A stretch of DNA of 64,000 nucleotides from an uncultured Collinsella sp. (lineage in GTDB: Bacteria > Actinomycetota > Coriobacteriia > Coriobacteriales > Coriobacteriaceae): positions 1 to 64,000 of the forward strand of contig CAUFMG010000012.1 of the NCBI GenBank assembly GCA_959026725.1, written 5' to 3'. The position numbers and the translations under genes are program-made. Positions 8,833 to 17,198 of this stretch are shown here, one piece after another. The notes below the pieces were generated by a model. It saw only the letters and a list, made by a program, of their open reading frames with translations, was not told the DNA's origin and made no database searches. Within the stretch, counting starts at the first letter, position 1, and each line of letters begins with the position of its first letter.

Positions 8833-9066
8833 CCGTGGTCAAAAAATGCCAAATATGAGTACTGTTGCCAAGTTAGTCACATATGTTTGAGATCATTTTG
8901 GCTCTTTAGCGATAAGTAATATCGTTAAAGAGCCAATTTTATTGGACGTATGGGGAATTACTAGACTCAGTTTTTGGACAGGTGAGGATTCCCGGCGCCC
9001 GGAACAGTGCAATTTGCTGCCACTAAATTTGTGACAGTACTCATATTTGGCATTTTTTGACCACGG
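8833..9066. repeat. Repeat family G, copy 1: 234 bp element with 33 bp perfect terminal inverted repeats
   Basis: Left arm 8833-8865 and right arm 9034-9066 are exact reverse complements; the arms contain GGTCAAAAAATGCC and AAATATGAGTACTGT. Inside the arms a further imperfect match continues (ACTGTTGCCAAGTTAGT against ACTGTCACAAATTTAGT). The second copy, at 41106-41325, shares the arms and the next ~20 bp on each side but has an unrelated centre. The centre of this copy holds the folD terminator. There is no transposase, so it is MITE-like or a structured regulatory repeat. Confidence 0.85.
8898..8940 (+). terminator. Strong intrinsic terminator of the folD operon
   Basis: TTGGCTCTTTAGCGATA at 8898-8914 pairs with TATCGTTAAAGAGCCAA at 8920-8936 (17 bp with one G-U pair), followed by TTTT. 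It sits in the middle of repeat element G1, about 100 bp after the folD stop codon. Confidence 0.85.
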
Positions 9067-9151
9067 CGGCTGCCGAGGCCGTGGTTTCGCCCTTTTTTCG
9101 CCGAAGCGATACACTGTTGCCGTTTGATTTCTTCGCTCAAGGAGGATGCGC

Positions 9152-10675
9152 ATGCCGTGCACAACGATTTTGGTTGGTAAGAACGCGAGCTACGACGGGT
9201 CGACGCTTGTCGCGCGTAACGAGGACTCGTCCAACGGGGTGTTTGAGCCCAAGCACATGCGCGTAGTGCATCCCGACGAGCAGCCGCGCGTCTACACGAG
9301 CGTCCTGAGTCACCTGACCGTTGAACTGCCCGATAATCCCATGCGCTACACGAGCGTCCCCGATGTTATTCCCGGTCACGGCATCTGGGCCGAGGCGGGC
9401 TTCAACGAGCTCAATGTTGGCATGTCCGCAACCGAGACGCTCACCACCAACGAGCGCGTTCGCGGCGCCGATCCGCTCGTGGACTACGTGCCCGCCAAGG
9501 GCAACGAGGGTGAGGACGGCTATGTGCCGGCGCAGCCTGGTGGCCTGGGCGAGGAGGACATGGTGACCCTGGTCCTGCCGTATGCCAAGTCCGCCCGCGA
9601 CGGCGTCCGTATCCTGGGCGACCTGCTCGAGCGCTACGGCACCTACGAGAACAACGGCATCGCCTTTAGCGACGTGGACGAGATCTGGTGGCTCGAGACC
9701 ATCGGCGGCCATCACTGGATCGCCAAGCGCGTGCCCGACGACGCCTATGTGACCATGCCTAACCAGCTGGGTATCGACAGCTTTGACCTGGACGACGCCG
9801 AGGGCGACCAGGCCGACCACATGTGCTCCGCCGACCTGCGCGCCTGGATGGCCGAGTGGCATCTGGACTTGACGCTGGGCGTCGAGGGCGACGGCCCGGC
9901 GACGGTCTTTAACCCGCGCGAGGCCTTTGGCTCGCACAGCGACAGCGACCACGTCTACAACACGCCGCGCGCCTGGTACATGCAGCGCTGCCTCAACCCC
10001 AGCGATGTGTGGGACGGCCCCGACGCCGACTACACGCCCGAGAGCGACGACATCCCCTGGAGCCGTGTGCCCGAGCGCAAGGTGACCATCGAGGACATTA
10101 AGTACGTACTCTCGAGCCACTACCAGGGCACGGAGTACGACTGCTACGGCAGTAAGGGCACGCCCGCCACGCGCGGCGCCTATCGCCCCATCGGCATCAA
10201 CCGCAACAGCCAGCTCGCCGTGTTGCAGCTGCGCCCCTATGCGCAGCCGGCGTATCGCGCCGTGCAGTGGATGGCCTTTGGCTCCAACTCGTTTAACGCG
10301 CTGGTCCCGCTGTACGCCAACGTCGAGACCATGCCCGAGTACTATGCCGACACGCAGGCTCGCGTGACGTCCGAAAACTTCTACTGGGCCAACCGCCTGA
10401 TCGGCGCCCTGGCCGACGTCCGCTTCCATGAGTGCGGTCGCGCGGTCGAGGATTATCAGGAGAAGGTCGGTGGCATGGGCCACAAGCAGATCCATGACGT
10501 CGATGCTGCCGTAGCCGCGCTACCCGAGGCCGAGGTGCCTGCCGAGCTTGCACGCGCCAACGAGGCCTTTGCCGAGCGTGTTCGCGTGGAGACCGATGCC
10601 CTGCTGGGCAAGGTGCTCTACACCACGAGCTGCGCCATGAAGAACTCTTTCGCGATGAACGACAACGTGAGGTAG
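9152..10675 (+). CDS. C69-family dipeptidase (PepD-type)
   Basis: The product is a peptidase family C69 Ntn-hydrolase. The mature nucleophile is expected to be the Cys in MPCTTILVGKNAS, right at the N-terminus, as in family members that self-process. Other typical segments are DGSTLVARNEDS, GIWAEAGFNELNVGMSATET, and the DEIWWLETIGGHHW motif. The AAGGAGG at 9139-9145 abuts an ATG at 9146 but is correctly spaced for the ATG at 9152, which also puts Cys at position 3. At about 507 residues the length is normal. Cytoplasmic or secreted hydrolysis of dipeptides is the family role. No signal peptide is seen. Confidence 0.92.
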   Translation: MPCTTILVGKNASYDGSTLVARNEDSSNGVFEPKHMRVVHPDEQPRVYTSVLSHLTVELPDNPMRYTSVPDVIPGHGIWAEAGFNELNVGMSATETLTTNERVRGADPLVDYVPAKGNEGEDGYVPAQPGGLGEEDMVTLVLPYAKSARDGVRILGDLLERYGTYENNGIAFSDVDEIWWLETIGGHHWIAKRVPDDAYVTMPNQLGIDSFDLDDAEGDQADHMCSADLRAWMAEWHLDLTLGVEGDGPATVFNPREAFGSHSDSDHVYNTPRAWYMQRCLNPSDVWDGPDADYTPESDDIPWSRVPERKVTIEDIKYVLSSHYQGTEYDCYGSKGTPATRGAYRPIGINRNSQLAVLQLRPYAQPAYRAVQWMAFGSNSFNALVPLYANVETMPEYYADTQARVTSENFYWANRLIGALADVRFHECGRAVEDYQEKVGGMGHKQIHDVDAAVAALPEAEVPAELARANEAFAERVRVETDALLGKVLYTTSCAMKNSFAMNDNVR

Positions 10676-10774
10676 GGATTTCCCGTCGATCGAATAGCGC
10701 TAAAACGCTTTGTCGCTTTCGCTCAATCTTGGGTACAAGAACGGCAATGCAGTTGTTTGTGATTGGAGACAACC

Positions 10775-11191
10775 ATGGTTATGAAACTCGATCAGCTTGT
10801 TAACGGCGCCATTAACGTGGGCTTTGGCGCTGCCGCCGTTGCTGTCGAAGGCGGCAAGAAGGTCCTCGACGACCTTAACACCAAAGGCGAGCAGGTCCGC
10901 AAGGACACCGCCACCCCCGATATCGCCCGCAGCGTGTCCGACATGTTCGAGCAGGCCGGCGGCACCATCTCCGACCTGACCGAGCGCTTGGGCATGCAGG
11001 GCGAGACCGCGGCCCAGCGCGTGCTTGACGAGCTCATTCTGGCTCGCGTCCGCGTTATGACCGCGCCCGAGCGCACGGCCTTCCTGGCCCATGTGCGCGA
11101 CATCGTCGATTCGGTCGAGGACAACGTGACCTCGGTGCCCGTCGAGTCCGTTGAGCCCGACGATGCGAAGGATACCGAAGAGGCCGAGTAG
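10775..11191 (+). CDS. Phasin-like helical protein paired with an ABC1 kinase
   Basis: This 138-residue product is Ala/Gly-rich at its start (LVNGAINVGFGAAAVAVEGGKKVLDDL), continues as charged amphipathic helix (TISDLTERLGMQGETAAQRVLDELI) and ends in an acidic tail. It resembles the small phasin/PhaF-like helical proteins often found directly before ABC1/UbiB-family kinases. The ATG at 10775 follows GGAGA; a TTG at 10763 is less likely. Eight bases separate it from the kinase start, so the two are surely co-transcribed. It could be a regulatory or membrane-associating partner of the kinase; that is inference from context. Confidence 0.72.
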   Translation: MVMKLDQLVNGAINVGFGAAAVAVEGGKKVLDDLNTKGEQVRKDTATPDIARSVSDMFEQAGGTISDLTERLGMQGETAAQRVLDELILARVRVMTAPERTAFLAHVRDIVDSVEDNVTSVPVESVEPDDAKDTEEAE

Positions 11192-11199
11192 CAGCGCAG

Positions 11200-12963
11200 A
11201 TGGCAGATTCCACCACCGATTACAACAATCTAGATCCCTTGGGTGACGAGGCGGCGGTTGTCGACGAGGTCGATGCCGCCGTCTCGGGCGCTCGCAAAAA
11301 GCCGCGCGCTGTCGATATGGTCCCCGAGGAGCCCGACGCGATGGCGCCGGACGAGGAATACCAGCTCACGCCGGCGGGTCGTCGCGAACGCATTGGGCAG
11401 ATTGTTCGCCTGGTCAAAAAGTACCGCGTGTGGGATAACCTCACGCCGGTTCGTTTGCGCCGCCTGCTCGAGGAACTCGGCCCCATGTTCGTCAAGATGG
11501 GGCAGATTTTGGCCAACCGGTCCGAGATTCTGCCGCAACGCTTTTGCGATGAGCTGCGCCGCTTGCGCTCCGACGTGGAGCCGGTGCCGTACGAGGTAGT
11601 GCTCCGCTGCTTGGAAGAGGAATACGGCCTGCGCCTGGGGGAGATGTTCGATGCGATCGACCCCAATCCGCTTGGTAGCGCATCACTCGCGCAGGTGCAC
11701 CGCGCTCGTCTGGTGACGGGCGAGGACGTGGCCGTTAAGGTGCAGCGCCCCGGTGCGCAGCAGGTTATGGCACAGGACATCGATATCATCCGCTCGGTGG
11801 TGCGTATCGTTTCCAAGTTCGTCAACACCGATCAATTCGTTGACCTGCACGGCGTGGTCGAGGAGCTGTGGACCTCGTTTCGCGAGGAGACCAACTTTTT
11901 GGCCGAGGCCAAAAACCTCAACGACTTCTACGAGTTCCATAAGAGCGTTCATGGCGTGACGTGCCCTAAATCCTATCTGGACCTGTGCACCGAACACGTG
12001 GTGGTTATGGACTACGTCGACGGCATTTCGATCGCCGATCCCGAACGCTTGGTGGCCGAGGGCTATGACTTGGAAAAGATCGGTGCCGCGATTGTCGAGG
12101 ACTACTCGACGCAGGTGCTCGATGACGGTTTTTTCCATGCCGACCCGCATGCGGGAAACATCATTCTCAAGGACGGCATCGTCTACTTTATCGACTTGGG
12201 CATGGTCGGACGTATGTCGAGCCACGACCGTGGCATCGTCAAGGACATGATTTTCGCCGTGGCCGAGGGTGACGTGCCCAAGCTCAAGGATTCGCTCATG
12301 CGCTTTGCCGTGACGCGCGGCGACTCGGCCGAGCTCGACCATTCGGCCTTTTTGTCCGACTTGGACTTTATCGTCGCCGACTTTGCGGGTCTTGACCTTA
12401 AAGATCTTGATATCGGCGAGTTTTTGACCTCGCTGCTAAACCTGGCGCGCAAAAACGACGTTGAGCTGCCGAGCGTGGTGACGATGTTCGCGCGCGGCAT
12501 GGTGACGCTTGAGGGCCTGCTGACCGAGTACATGCCCAACGTCAACATGATCCAGATCATCCAGACGCACATCAAAAACGAGAAGAGCACCTATGCACGC
12601 GTCCGCGAAATGGGGCGCGATTTTGCCGCGAGCAGCTATCGCGCGGCAAAAGGCTCGCTCGAGGCGGCCGAGTATCTGGGCTTGGCATCGCGCATGCTCA
12701 CGCGCGGACAGCTTAAGGTAAACACGCAGATCATGAGCAGCGATAAGGCGCTGCGACAGCTGGGCGGAATTATCGACCGCATGTCGATGGCAATTGTGAT
12801 TGCCGGCCTGTTTATCGGTTCGTCGGTGGTGTACTACGCGCGCATCGAGCCGGTTGTGTTTGGTATCCCAGTCATTGGCTTTATGGGCTACGTGAGCGCG
12901 CTGGTGCTGGCGCTTATGCTGGGCCGCAATATCTGGCTCAACAGCCACGGCGGCAAGCACTAG
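11200..12963 (+). CDS. ABC1/AarF (UbiB-type) atypical kinase
   Basis: The 587-residue protein has the UbiB/ADCK family motifs in order: KMGQ within FVKMGQILANRSEILP, the Ala-rich nucleotide loop GSASLAQVHRA, the VAVKVQRPG lysine motif, HADPHAGNI as catalytic loop, and DLGMVGR as the DFG equivalent. The last about 80 residues hold two hydrophobic segments (MAIVIAGLFIGSSVVYYA and FGIPVIGFMGYVSALVLALML), so the protein is membrane anchored. In respiring bacteria the family supports quinone synthesis. No quinone genes are nearby, so a broader lipid or isoprenoid role is equally possible here. Confidence 0.93.
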   Translation: MADSTTDYNNLDPLGDEAAVVDEVDAAVSGARKKPRAVDMVPEEPDAMAPDEEYQLTPAGRRERIGQIVRLVKKYRVWDNLTPVRLRRLLEELGPMFVKMGQILANRSEILPQRFCDELRRLRSDVEPVPYEVVLRCLEEEYGLRLGEMFDAIDPNPLGSASLAQVHRARLVTGEDVAVKVQRPGAQQVMAQDIDIIRSVVRIVSKFVNTDQFVDLHGVVEELWTSFREETNFLAEAKNLNDFYEFHKSVHGVTCPKSYLDLCTEHVVVMDYVDGISIADPERLVAEGYDLEKIGAAIVEDYSTQVLDDGFFHADPHAGNIILKDGIVYFIDLGMVGRMSSHDRGIVKDMIFAVAEGDVPKLKDSLMRFAVTRGDSAELDHSAFLSDLDFIVADFAGLDLKDLDIGEFLTSLLNLARKNDVELPSVVTMFARGMVTLEGLLTEYMPNVNMIQIIQTHIKNEKSTYARVREMGRDFAASSYRAAKGSLEAAEYLGLASRMLTRGQLKVNTQIMSSDKALRQLGGIIDRMSMAIVIAGLFIGSSVVYYARIEPVVFGIPVIGFMGYVSALVLALMLGRNIWLNSHGGKH

Positions 12964-13014
12964 AGTCTGCGACCGTCACCGCATTTTCCTATCGCAAACA
13001 ATAGCTTTTACCAT

Positions 13015-13042
13015 GGGCTTCGCCTGCGTGCGAGGCCCTTTT
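13015..13042 (+). terminator. Terminator of the phasin-like/ABC1 operon
   Basis: GGGCTTCGC at 13015-13023 pairs with GCGAGGCCC at 13030-13038, then TTTT. It separates the kinase operon from the cobalamin riboswitch transcript that starts just downstream. Confidence 0.8.
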
Positions 13043-13079
13043 GCGTGATACCATTTTGACGGTAATAATCGATGGCCTA

Positions 13080-13256
13080 GATGGTGGTGCGGAGACGCAC
13101 GAATGCGCGGTTTTCCTGCGCGTTTGGGAGAATCGGGGTGCAAGTCCCCGGCTGTACCAGTAACCGTAATTCCTCTTGGCTCGGGATGTTCGCGTCGCAG
13201 ATCGGACGGCGCGCCTGAGCCGTTAAGGTTAAGTCGGATCGCCTCCCATCTTGCAC
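13080..13256 (+). promoter_or_regulatory. Cobalamin (B12) riboswitch
   Basis: The leader has the conserved cobalamin aptamer landmarks in order: GGGAGAATC then GGTGCAAGTCCCCGGCTGT at 13125-13153, the CAGTAACCGTAA segment at 13156-13167, and the B12-box region AGTCGGATCGCCTCCCATCT near 13232-13251. The leader ends about 50 bp before the ATG at 13314, whose AAGGAGG at 13301 could be masked when ligand binds. High cobalamin would be expected to lower expression of the two following DUF4430 genes. Boundaries are approximate to about 10 bp. Confidence 0.9.
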
Positions 13257-13313
13257 GTTGCCGCGGCGTATGCCGCCGGTGTGCATAGGGCTCTGGAGGG
13301 AAGGAGGACCCCG

Positions 13314-16300
13314 ATGGGGGAACTCGAGCGCAACATGCGCGATGACGTGGGGCAGCCTCAAGGCAACGCTCCAAGTACAGACAATGGGGGACAATTGGAT
13401 ATGTTTGAGGACGAGCGCGAGCGCGTCTCGCATCGCCGTGGCGCAATTGCGCGCGGCGTAGCCAAGCGCGGCCTGGTGGCATTCCTGGCATTCGCGATGG
13501 CCTTTGGCACCACACCGGCTCAGCTGTGGGCCGAGGGTGCCGAGGGCATTACCGACGCTGTGGCTCAGGCTACGACGCCAGGCGAGGACGCAGCGCTTGC
13601 GGGCGGTACCGCTGAGCAGAGCGGCGCCGAGGTTTCGGATTCCGGGAGTGCGCCTGCAGCTAGTGCCGCCACTACAGAGGCAGCAACTGGCGACGAAGGC
13701 TCGGCGACGGGGGAGAGCCCTGCCACGAGCGAGCAGTCTTCGACGGCATCCGCTGGCCAAGCAGGATCTGCCGCCGCGGCTGCCGTCCAGACAGAGAACC
13801 CGACAGAAACTGGCGATGTCGTCAAGAAGCAAATCGAGGTCTCGTTCTCGATTATCGGCACCGATGCCGACGGCAAGGCTCAGACCTGGGTGGCGCCTAC
13901 GCAGCTCAAGCTCGACGAGGGCGCGACGGCTGCGGATGCCTTCATTAAGCTGCAGGAGAAGACGGGCTTCAAGGCGAAGTACGATCCGAACACGGCATAC
14001 GGTTTCTACCTCGAAAGCATCACCTCCCCGAGCGATGGCCGCACGCTTGCCTACGATCCGACGACTCATGCCTACTGGCAGCTGTTCGTCGACGGCGCGT
14101 CTTCCTCGGTTGGCGCGAGCAGCGTCAAACTCACCCAGGGGCAGAAGATTGAGTTTGCCTATACGGCTGGTAGCGCGTCCCCTGTCGTTAAGGATCAGCT
14201 TGCTGCGAATGTGACCGTCATTGGTCGCGATGCCCAGGGCAAGACTCAGACCTGGGTCGACAACGCGCAGTATGTGGTGACGTCCGGTTCGAGCGCGCTT
14301 GATCTTACGAAGGTCGCGCTTGAGGCGAATGATATTGACGCCGTTGCTGCGGGCTCCTTCATTCTGAGCCTTAAGTACAACGGTGTTGAGCTGGGTACGC
14401 CCCAAGATTATTCGACCTATTGGCAGCTGTTTATCAACGGCAAGTCGAGTGACTATACGGCGGACAATGTCACCATCCATGCTGGCGATACCGTCACGTG
14501 GTTCTACGGTGGCTGGGGAGACCAGTTGCCGTCCGATTCTGTCCATGCTTCCGTTCAGGTGCTTGGCAAGGACAAGGACGGCAAGCAGCAGGTTTGGGCT
14601 TCGACGGGCCAGACGAGTCTCAAGGCGGGCTCTACTGCTAAGGATCTCCTTGAGCAGACCGGCCTTACTCTCGATGCTGGCGAATCGCCTTGGGGCTGGT
14701 TCCTCAACGGCATTACTTCGCCGTTCGATGGTAAGTCCTATGGCTGGGATGCTGCGACCAATAGCTATTGGCGCTTCTACGTAAATGGCAAGTTCGCCGA
14801 CGTTGGCGCCGGTGCCTACGAGCTCCAAGAGGGTGACGCCGTCACCTTTATGTATGGTGCTGACGCCGGTGCCCTTCCTGGCCAGGTTCTTGGTTCTGTC
14901 GATGTTATCGGTCCCGATGTCAACGGGAACAATACGCGTTGGGGCACGGCAAGCAATGTTTCTCTGCCCGAAGGCTCCACGGCCCAGAACCTTATTGAGG
15001 CAGTTCTGAAGGCCAAGGGCGTTGCGTACAACGGCTCCCAGAGTGGTGAGTACTGGTTCCTGAATTCCATTACTTCGCCGTTTGATCACAAACCGTATGG
15101 TTGGGATGCTGCGACCAATAAATATTGGCATCTGTATATCAACGGAGAGCCCTCCTTACTTTGCGCCAATCAGATTACGCTCAAGAGCGGCGATAAGGTC
15201 ACGCTTGCCTATACCACCGAAAATTCGCCCATGCCCGATCCCGACAAGATTGTCGTGGATCCGAGCGCGACGACTCCTGATTGGGATGCCGAGTGGGCCG
15301 GCTACGGCAACAGTGGCAACGGTTCGACCGTAACGGATGCCAAGACGCCTGCGCAGGCCGCCGGTCTTAAGTGGGCCTTCGATTGGAAGGCCGAGTCTGG
15401 TCAGCAGTATGCCAACTGCAGCGAGCCTGTCATTGCTAACGGCTTTGTGTACATCGCGACCGAGAACGAGCTCATTAAGATCGATTCGTCCACGGGCAAA
15501 AAGGTTGCCTCTGCGCCGCTTGCCTCCAAGGTGAGCTATACCTCTCGTCCGATCTATACCAATGGCCTTATCATCGTTCCGCTCAACGGCGGTGCGGTCC
15601 AGGCGATTACTGCAGACAAGCTGATCTGCAAGTGGCTGACGCCCGGTTTGACGGACTTGACGCAGAGCTCCTGCACCGTCGTTTCGGACGGCGAGTACGT
15701 CTATGTTGGTACGGTCGATATTTCGTATGACGAGAATTACAACGCGACCTACGGCAACGGCTCCCTTTCGCGCATTAAGATTGCCACGGGCGAAGTTTCT
15801 TGGCAGAACATCGACCCTGCCGAGGGCTATTACTGGACTGGTGCGGCTTTGACGGATAAGTATGCCATTGTTCCTACGAGCGCGGGCACGCTTAAGTGCA
15901 TTGATAAGACGACGGGCGATGTCGTTTCGACCATGAAGCTCGGCGCTCTCGCGAACGCCGACTGTGTCGCCGATCCGTCCAATGGTTCGACCTTCTATCA
16001 GATGACGCACGATGGAAAGCTCCATGTGATTTCGCTTTCGGCGAAGGGCGTACTGAGCGAGCAGAAGACGGTCGACCTGGGTCTTACGAATAACATGAGC
16101 GCACCGGCGGTGGCTGGCGAAAACTTGATTGTCGGCGGACAGACGGCTACTGGCTCTGCTCTGGCTTTCTATAATCTGAAGACCGGTAAAACCACGATGG
16201 TCACCGCTGCTGACGGTAAAGAACTGCCGGCCGGATTTAACGGTATTGCTGCTACTCCGCTGGTGAGTGTTCAGGGCGGCAAGACCTATGTGTACTTCAC

Positions 16301-17198
16301 CGTTAACAGCGCGGATAGCAAGGATTACGTTAACTACTCTGCTGGTGGTGGCGTGTATCGCTATACGCTCGGCGATGCAGAGGCGACGCAGATTTATGAT
16401 GCGGCTGGCCATTACCAGCACTGCGACTCTCCGGTCATTGCCGATGCATCTGGCAGCCTGTACTACATCAATGATTCGGGCACGCTGTTCAAGCTCGGGG
16501 CCGTTGAGTCTTGGACGGTTGCCTTTAATTCCAACGGCGGGTCTGCTTGCGACACTAAGTTTGTTGCTACGGACGACGGCAAGCTGGTCAAGCCGGCCGA
16601 TCCGACGCGCGATGGCTACACTTTCGGCGGTTGGTTCACCGATGAGGCTTGCACGCGGGCGTATGACTTCAGTACGCCGGTGACGGCCGATCTGACGCTG
16701 TATGCCAAGTGGACCAAGAATGCTGTTAACCTTGGCGGCAATGGCGGTTCTGGCTCCAATGGCGGCAATGGCGGCGCTGGCAACGGTTCCGGTGCTGGCG
16801 CTGGCACGGGCACGGGTTCCGGCTCCGGCACGAAGGGCCAGCAGGCTGGCGGCGCTGTCGCTCCGGGTCATAAGCCGATGACCAAGACGACGGTGTCGAC
16901 CAAGACCGAGACCAAGGACAACAAGCCCAACAAGAAGGACTCCGATAAGTCCGATAAGAAGGACGAGAAGAAGTCTGACAAGAAGTCTGACAAGAAGTCT
17001 GACAAGAAGGACAGCAAGTCCGACAAGAAGTCCGATTCCAAGTCCGATACGGGTGCTGCTTCTACGACCACTGCTAAGAAGCCCTCTAGTGCTTCCGAGC
17101 AGGAGACTGGCGCCAACCCGCTCGCCATTGTTGGCGTTGCCGCCGGCGTCATCGGTCTCGCCATCGTCGGCGTGTTCGTGTTCACCAAACGTCGGTAG
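13314..17198 (+). CDS. Giant B12-regulated surface protein: four DUF4430 domains, beta-propeller, InlB repeat
   Basis: The ATG at 13314 follows AAGGAGG and gives 1294 residues. A long N-terminus holds a hydrophobic export segment near residues 46-70. Four related DUF4430-type domains follow, at about 173-286, 297-400, 410-518 and 525-638; three of them repeat the pattern I-T-S-P-x-D-G/H then YW-x-L/F-Y/F-V/I-N/D-G. Residues about 685-1062 look like a PQQ-type beta-propeller, 1068-1135 an InlB B (Listeria-Bacteroides) repeat ending LYAKWTK, then a Gly-rich linker and an SDKK-rich lysine stalk. The C-terminus is one membrane helix plus KRR, without a clear LPXTG. DUF4430 is related to the C-terminal domain of transcobalamin and intrinsic factor, and the riboswitch upstream supports surface cobalamin or corrinoid binding. 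Function is inferred. Confidence 0.88.
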   Translation: MGELERNMRDDVGQPQGNAPSTDNGGQLDMFEDERERVSHRRGAIARGVAKRGLVAFLAFAMAFGTTPAQLWAEGAEGITDAVAQATTPGEDAALAGGTAEQSGAEVSDSGSAPAASAATTEAATGDEGSATGESPATSEQSSTASAGQAGSAAAAAVQTENPTETGDVVKKQIEVSFSIIGTDADGKAQTWVAPTQLKLDEGATAADAFIKLQEKTGFKAKYDPNTAYGFYLESITSPSDGRTLAYDPTTHAYWQLFVDGASSSVGASSVKLTQGQKIEFAYTAGSASPVVKDQLAANVTVIGRDAQGKTQTWVDNAQYVVTSGSSALDLTKVALEANDIDAVAAGSFILSLKYNGVELGTPQDYSTYWQLFINGKSSDYTADNVTIHAGDTVTWFYGGWGDQLPSDSVHASVQVLGKDKDGKQQVWASTGQTSLKAGSTAKDLLEQTGLTLDAGESPWGWFLNGITSPFDGKSYGWDAATNSYWRFYVNGKFADVGAGAYELQEGDAVTFMYGADAGALPGQVLGSVDVIGPDVNGNNTRWGTASNVSLPEGSTAQNLIEAVLKAKGVAYNGSQSGEYWFLNSITSPFDHKPYGWDAATNKYWHLYINGEPSLLCANQITLKSGDKVTLAYTTENSPMPDPDKIVVDPSATTPDWDAEWAGYGNSGNGSTVTDAKTPAQAAGLKWAFDWKAESGQQYANCSEPVIANGFVYIATENELIKIDSSTGKKVASAPLASKVSYTSRPIYTNGLIIVPLNGGAVQAITADKLICKWLTPGLTDLTQSSCTVVSDGEYVYVGTVDISYDENYNATYGNGSLSRIKIATGEVSWQNIDPAEGYYWTGAALTDKYAIVPTSAGTLKCIDKTTGDVVSTMKLGALANADCVADPSNGSTFYQMTHDGKLHVISLSAKGVLSEQKTVDLGLTNNMSAPAVAGENLIVGGQTATGSALAFYNLKTGKTTMVTAADGKELPAGFNGIAATPLVSVQGGKTYVYFTVNSADSKDYVNYSAGGGVYRYTLGDAEATQIYDAAGHYQHCDSPVIADASGSLYYINDSGTLFKLGAVESWTVAFNSNGGSACDTKFVATDDGKLVKPADPTRDGYTFGGWFTDEACTRAYDFSTPVTADLTLYAKWTKNAVNLGGNGGSGSNGGNGGAGNGSGAGAGTGTGSGSGTKGQQAGGAVAPGHKPMTKTTVSTKTETKDNKPNKKDSDKSDKKDEKKSDKKSDKKSDKKDSKSDKKSDSKSDTGAASTTTAKKPSSASEQETGANPLAIVGVAAGVIGLAIVGVFVFTKRR

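Noticed and set aside
9137..10495. 452-codon minus-strand frame opposite the C69 dipeptidase
   Set aside because: It lacks motifs and a ribosome binding site and is opposite a clear enzyme gene.
16960..17060. Short tandem units (AAGTCTGACAAG and variants) resembling a repeat array
   Set aside because: They encode the SDKK lysine stalk of the surface protein; they are coding low-complexity sequence, not CRISPR or an iteron array.
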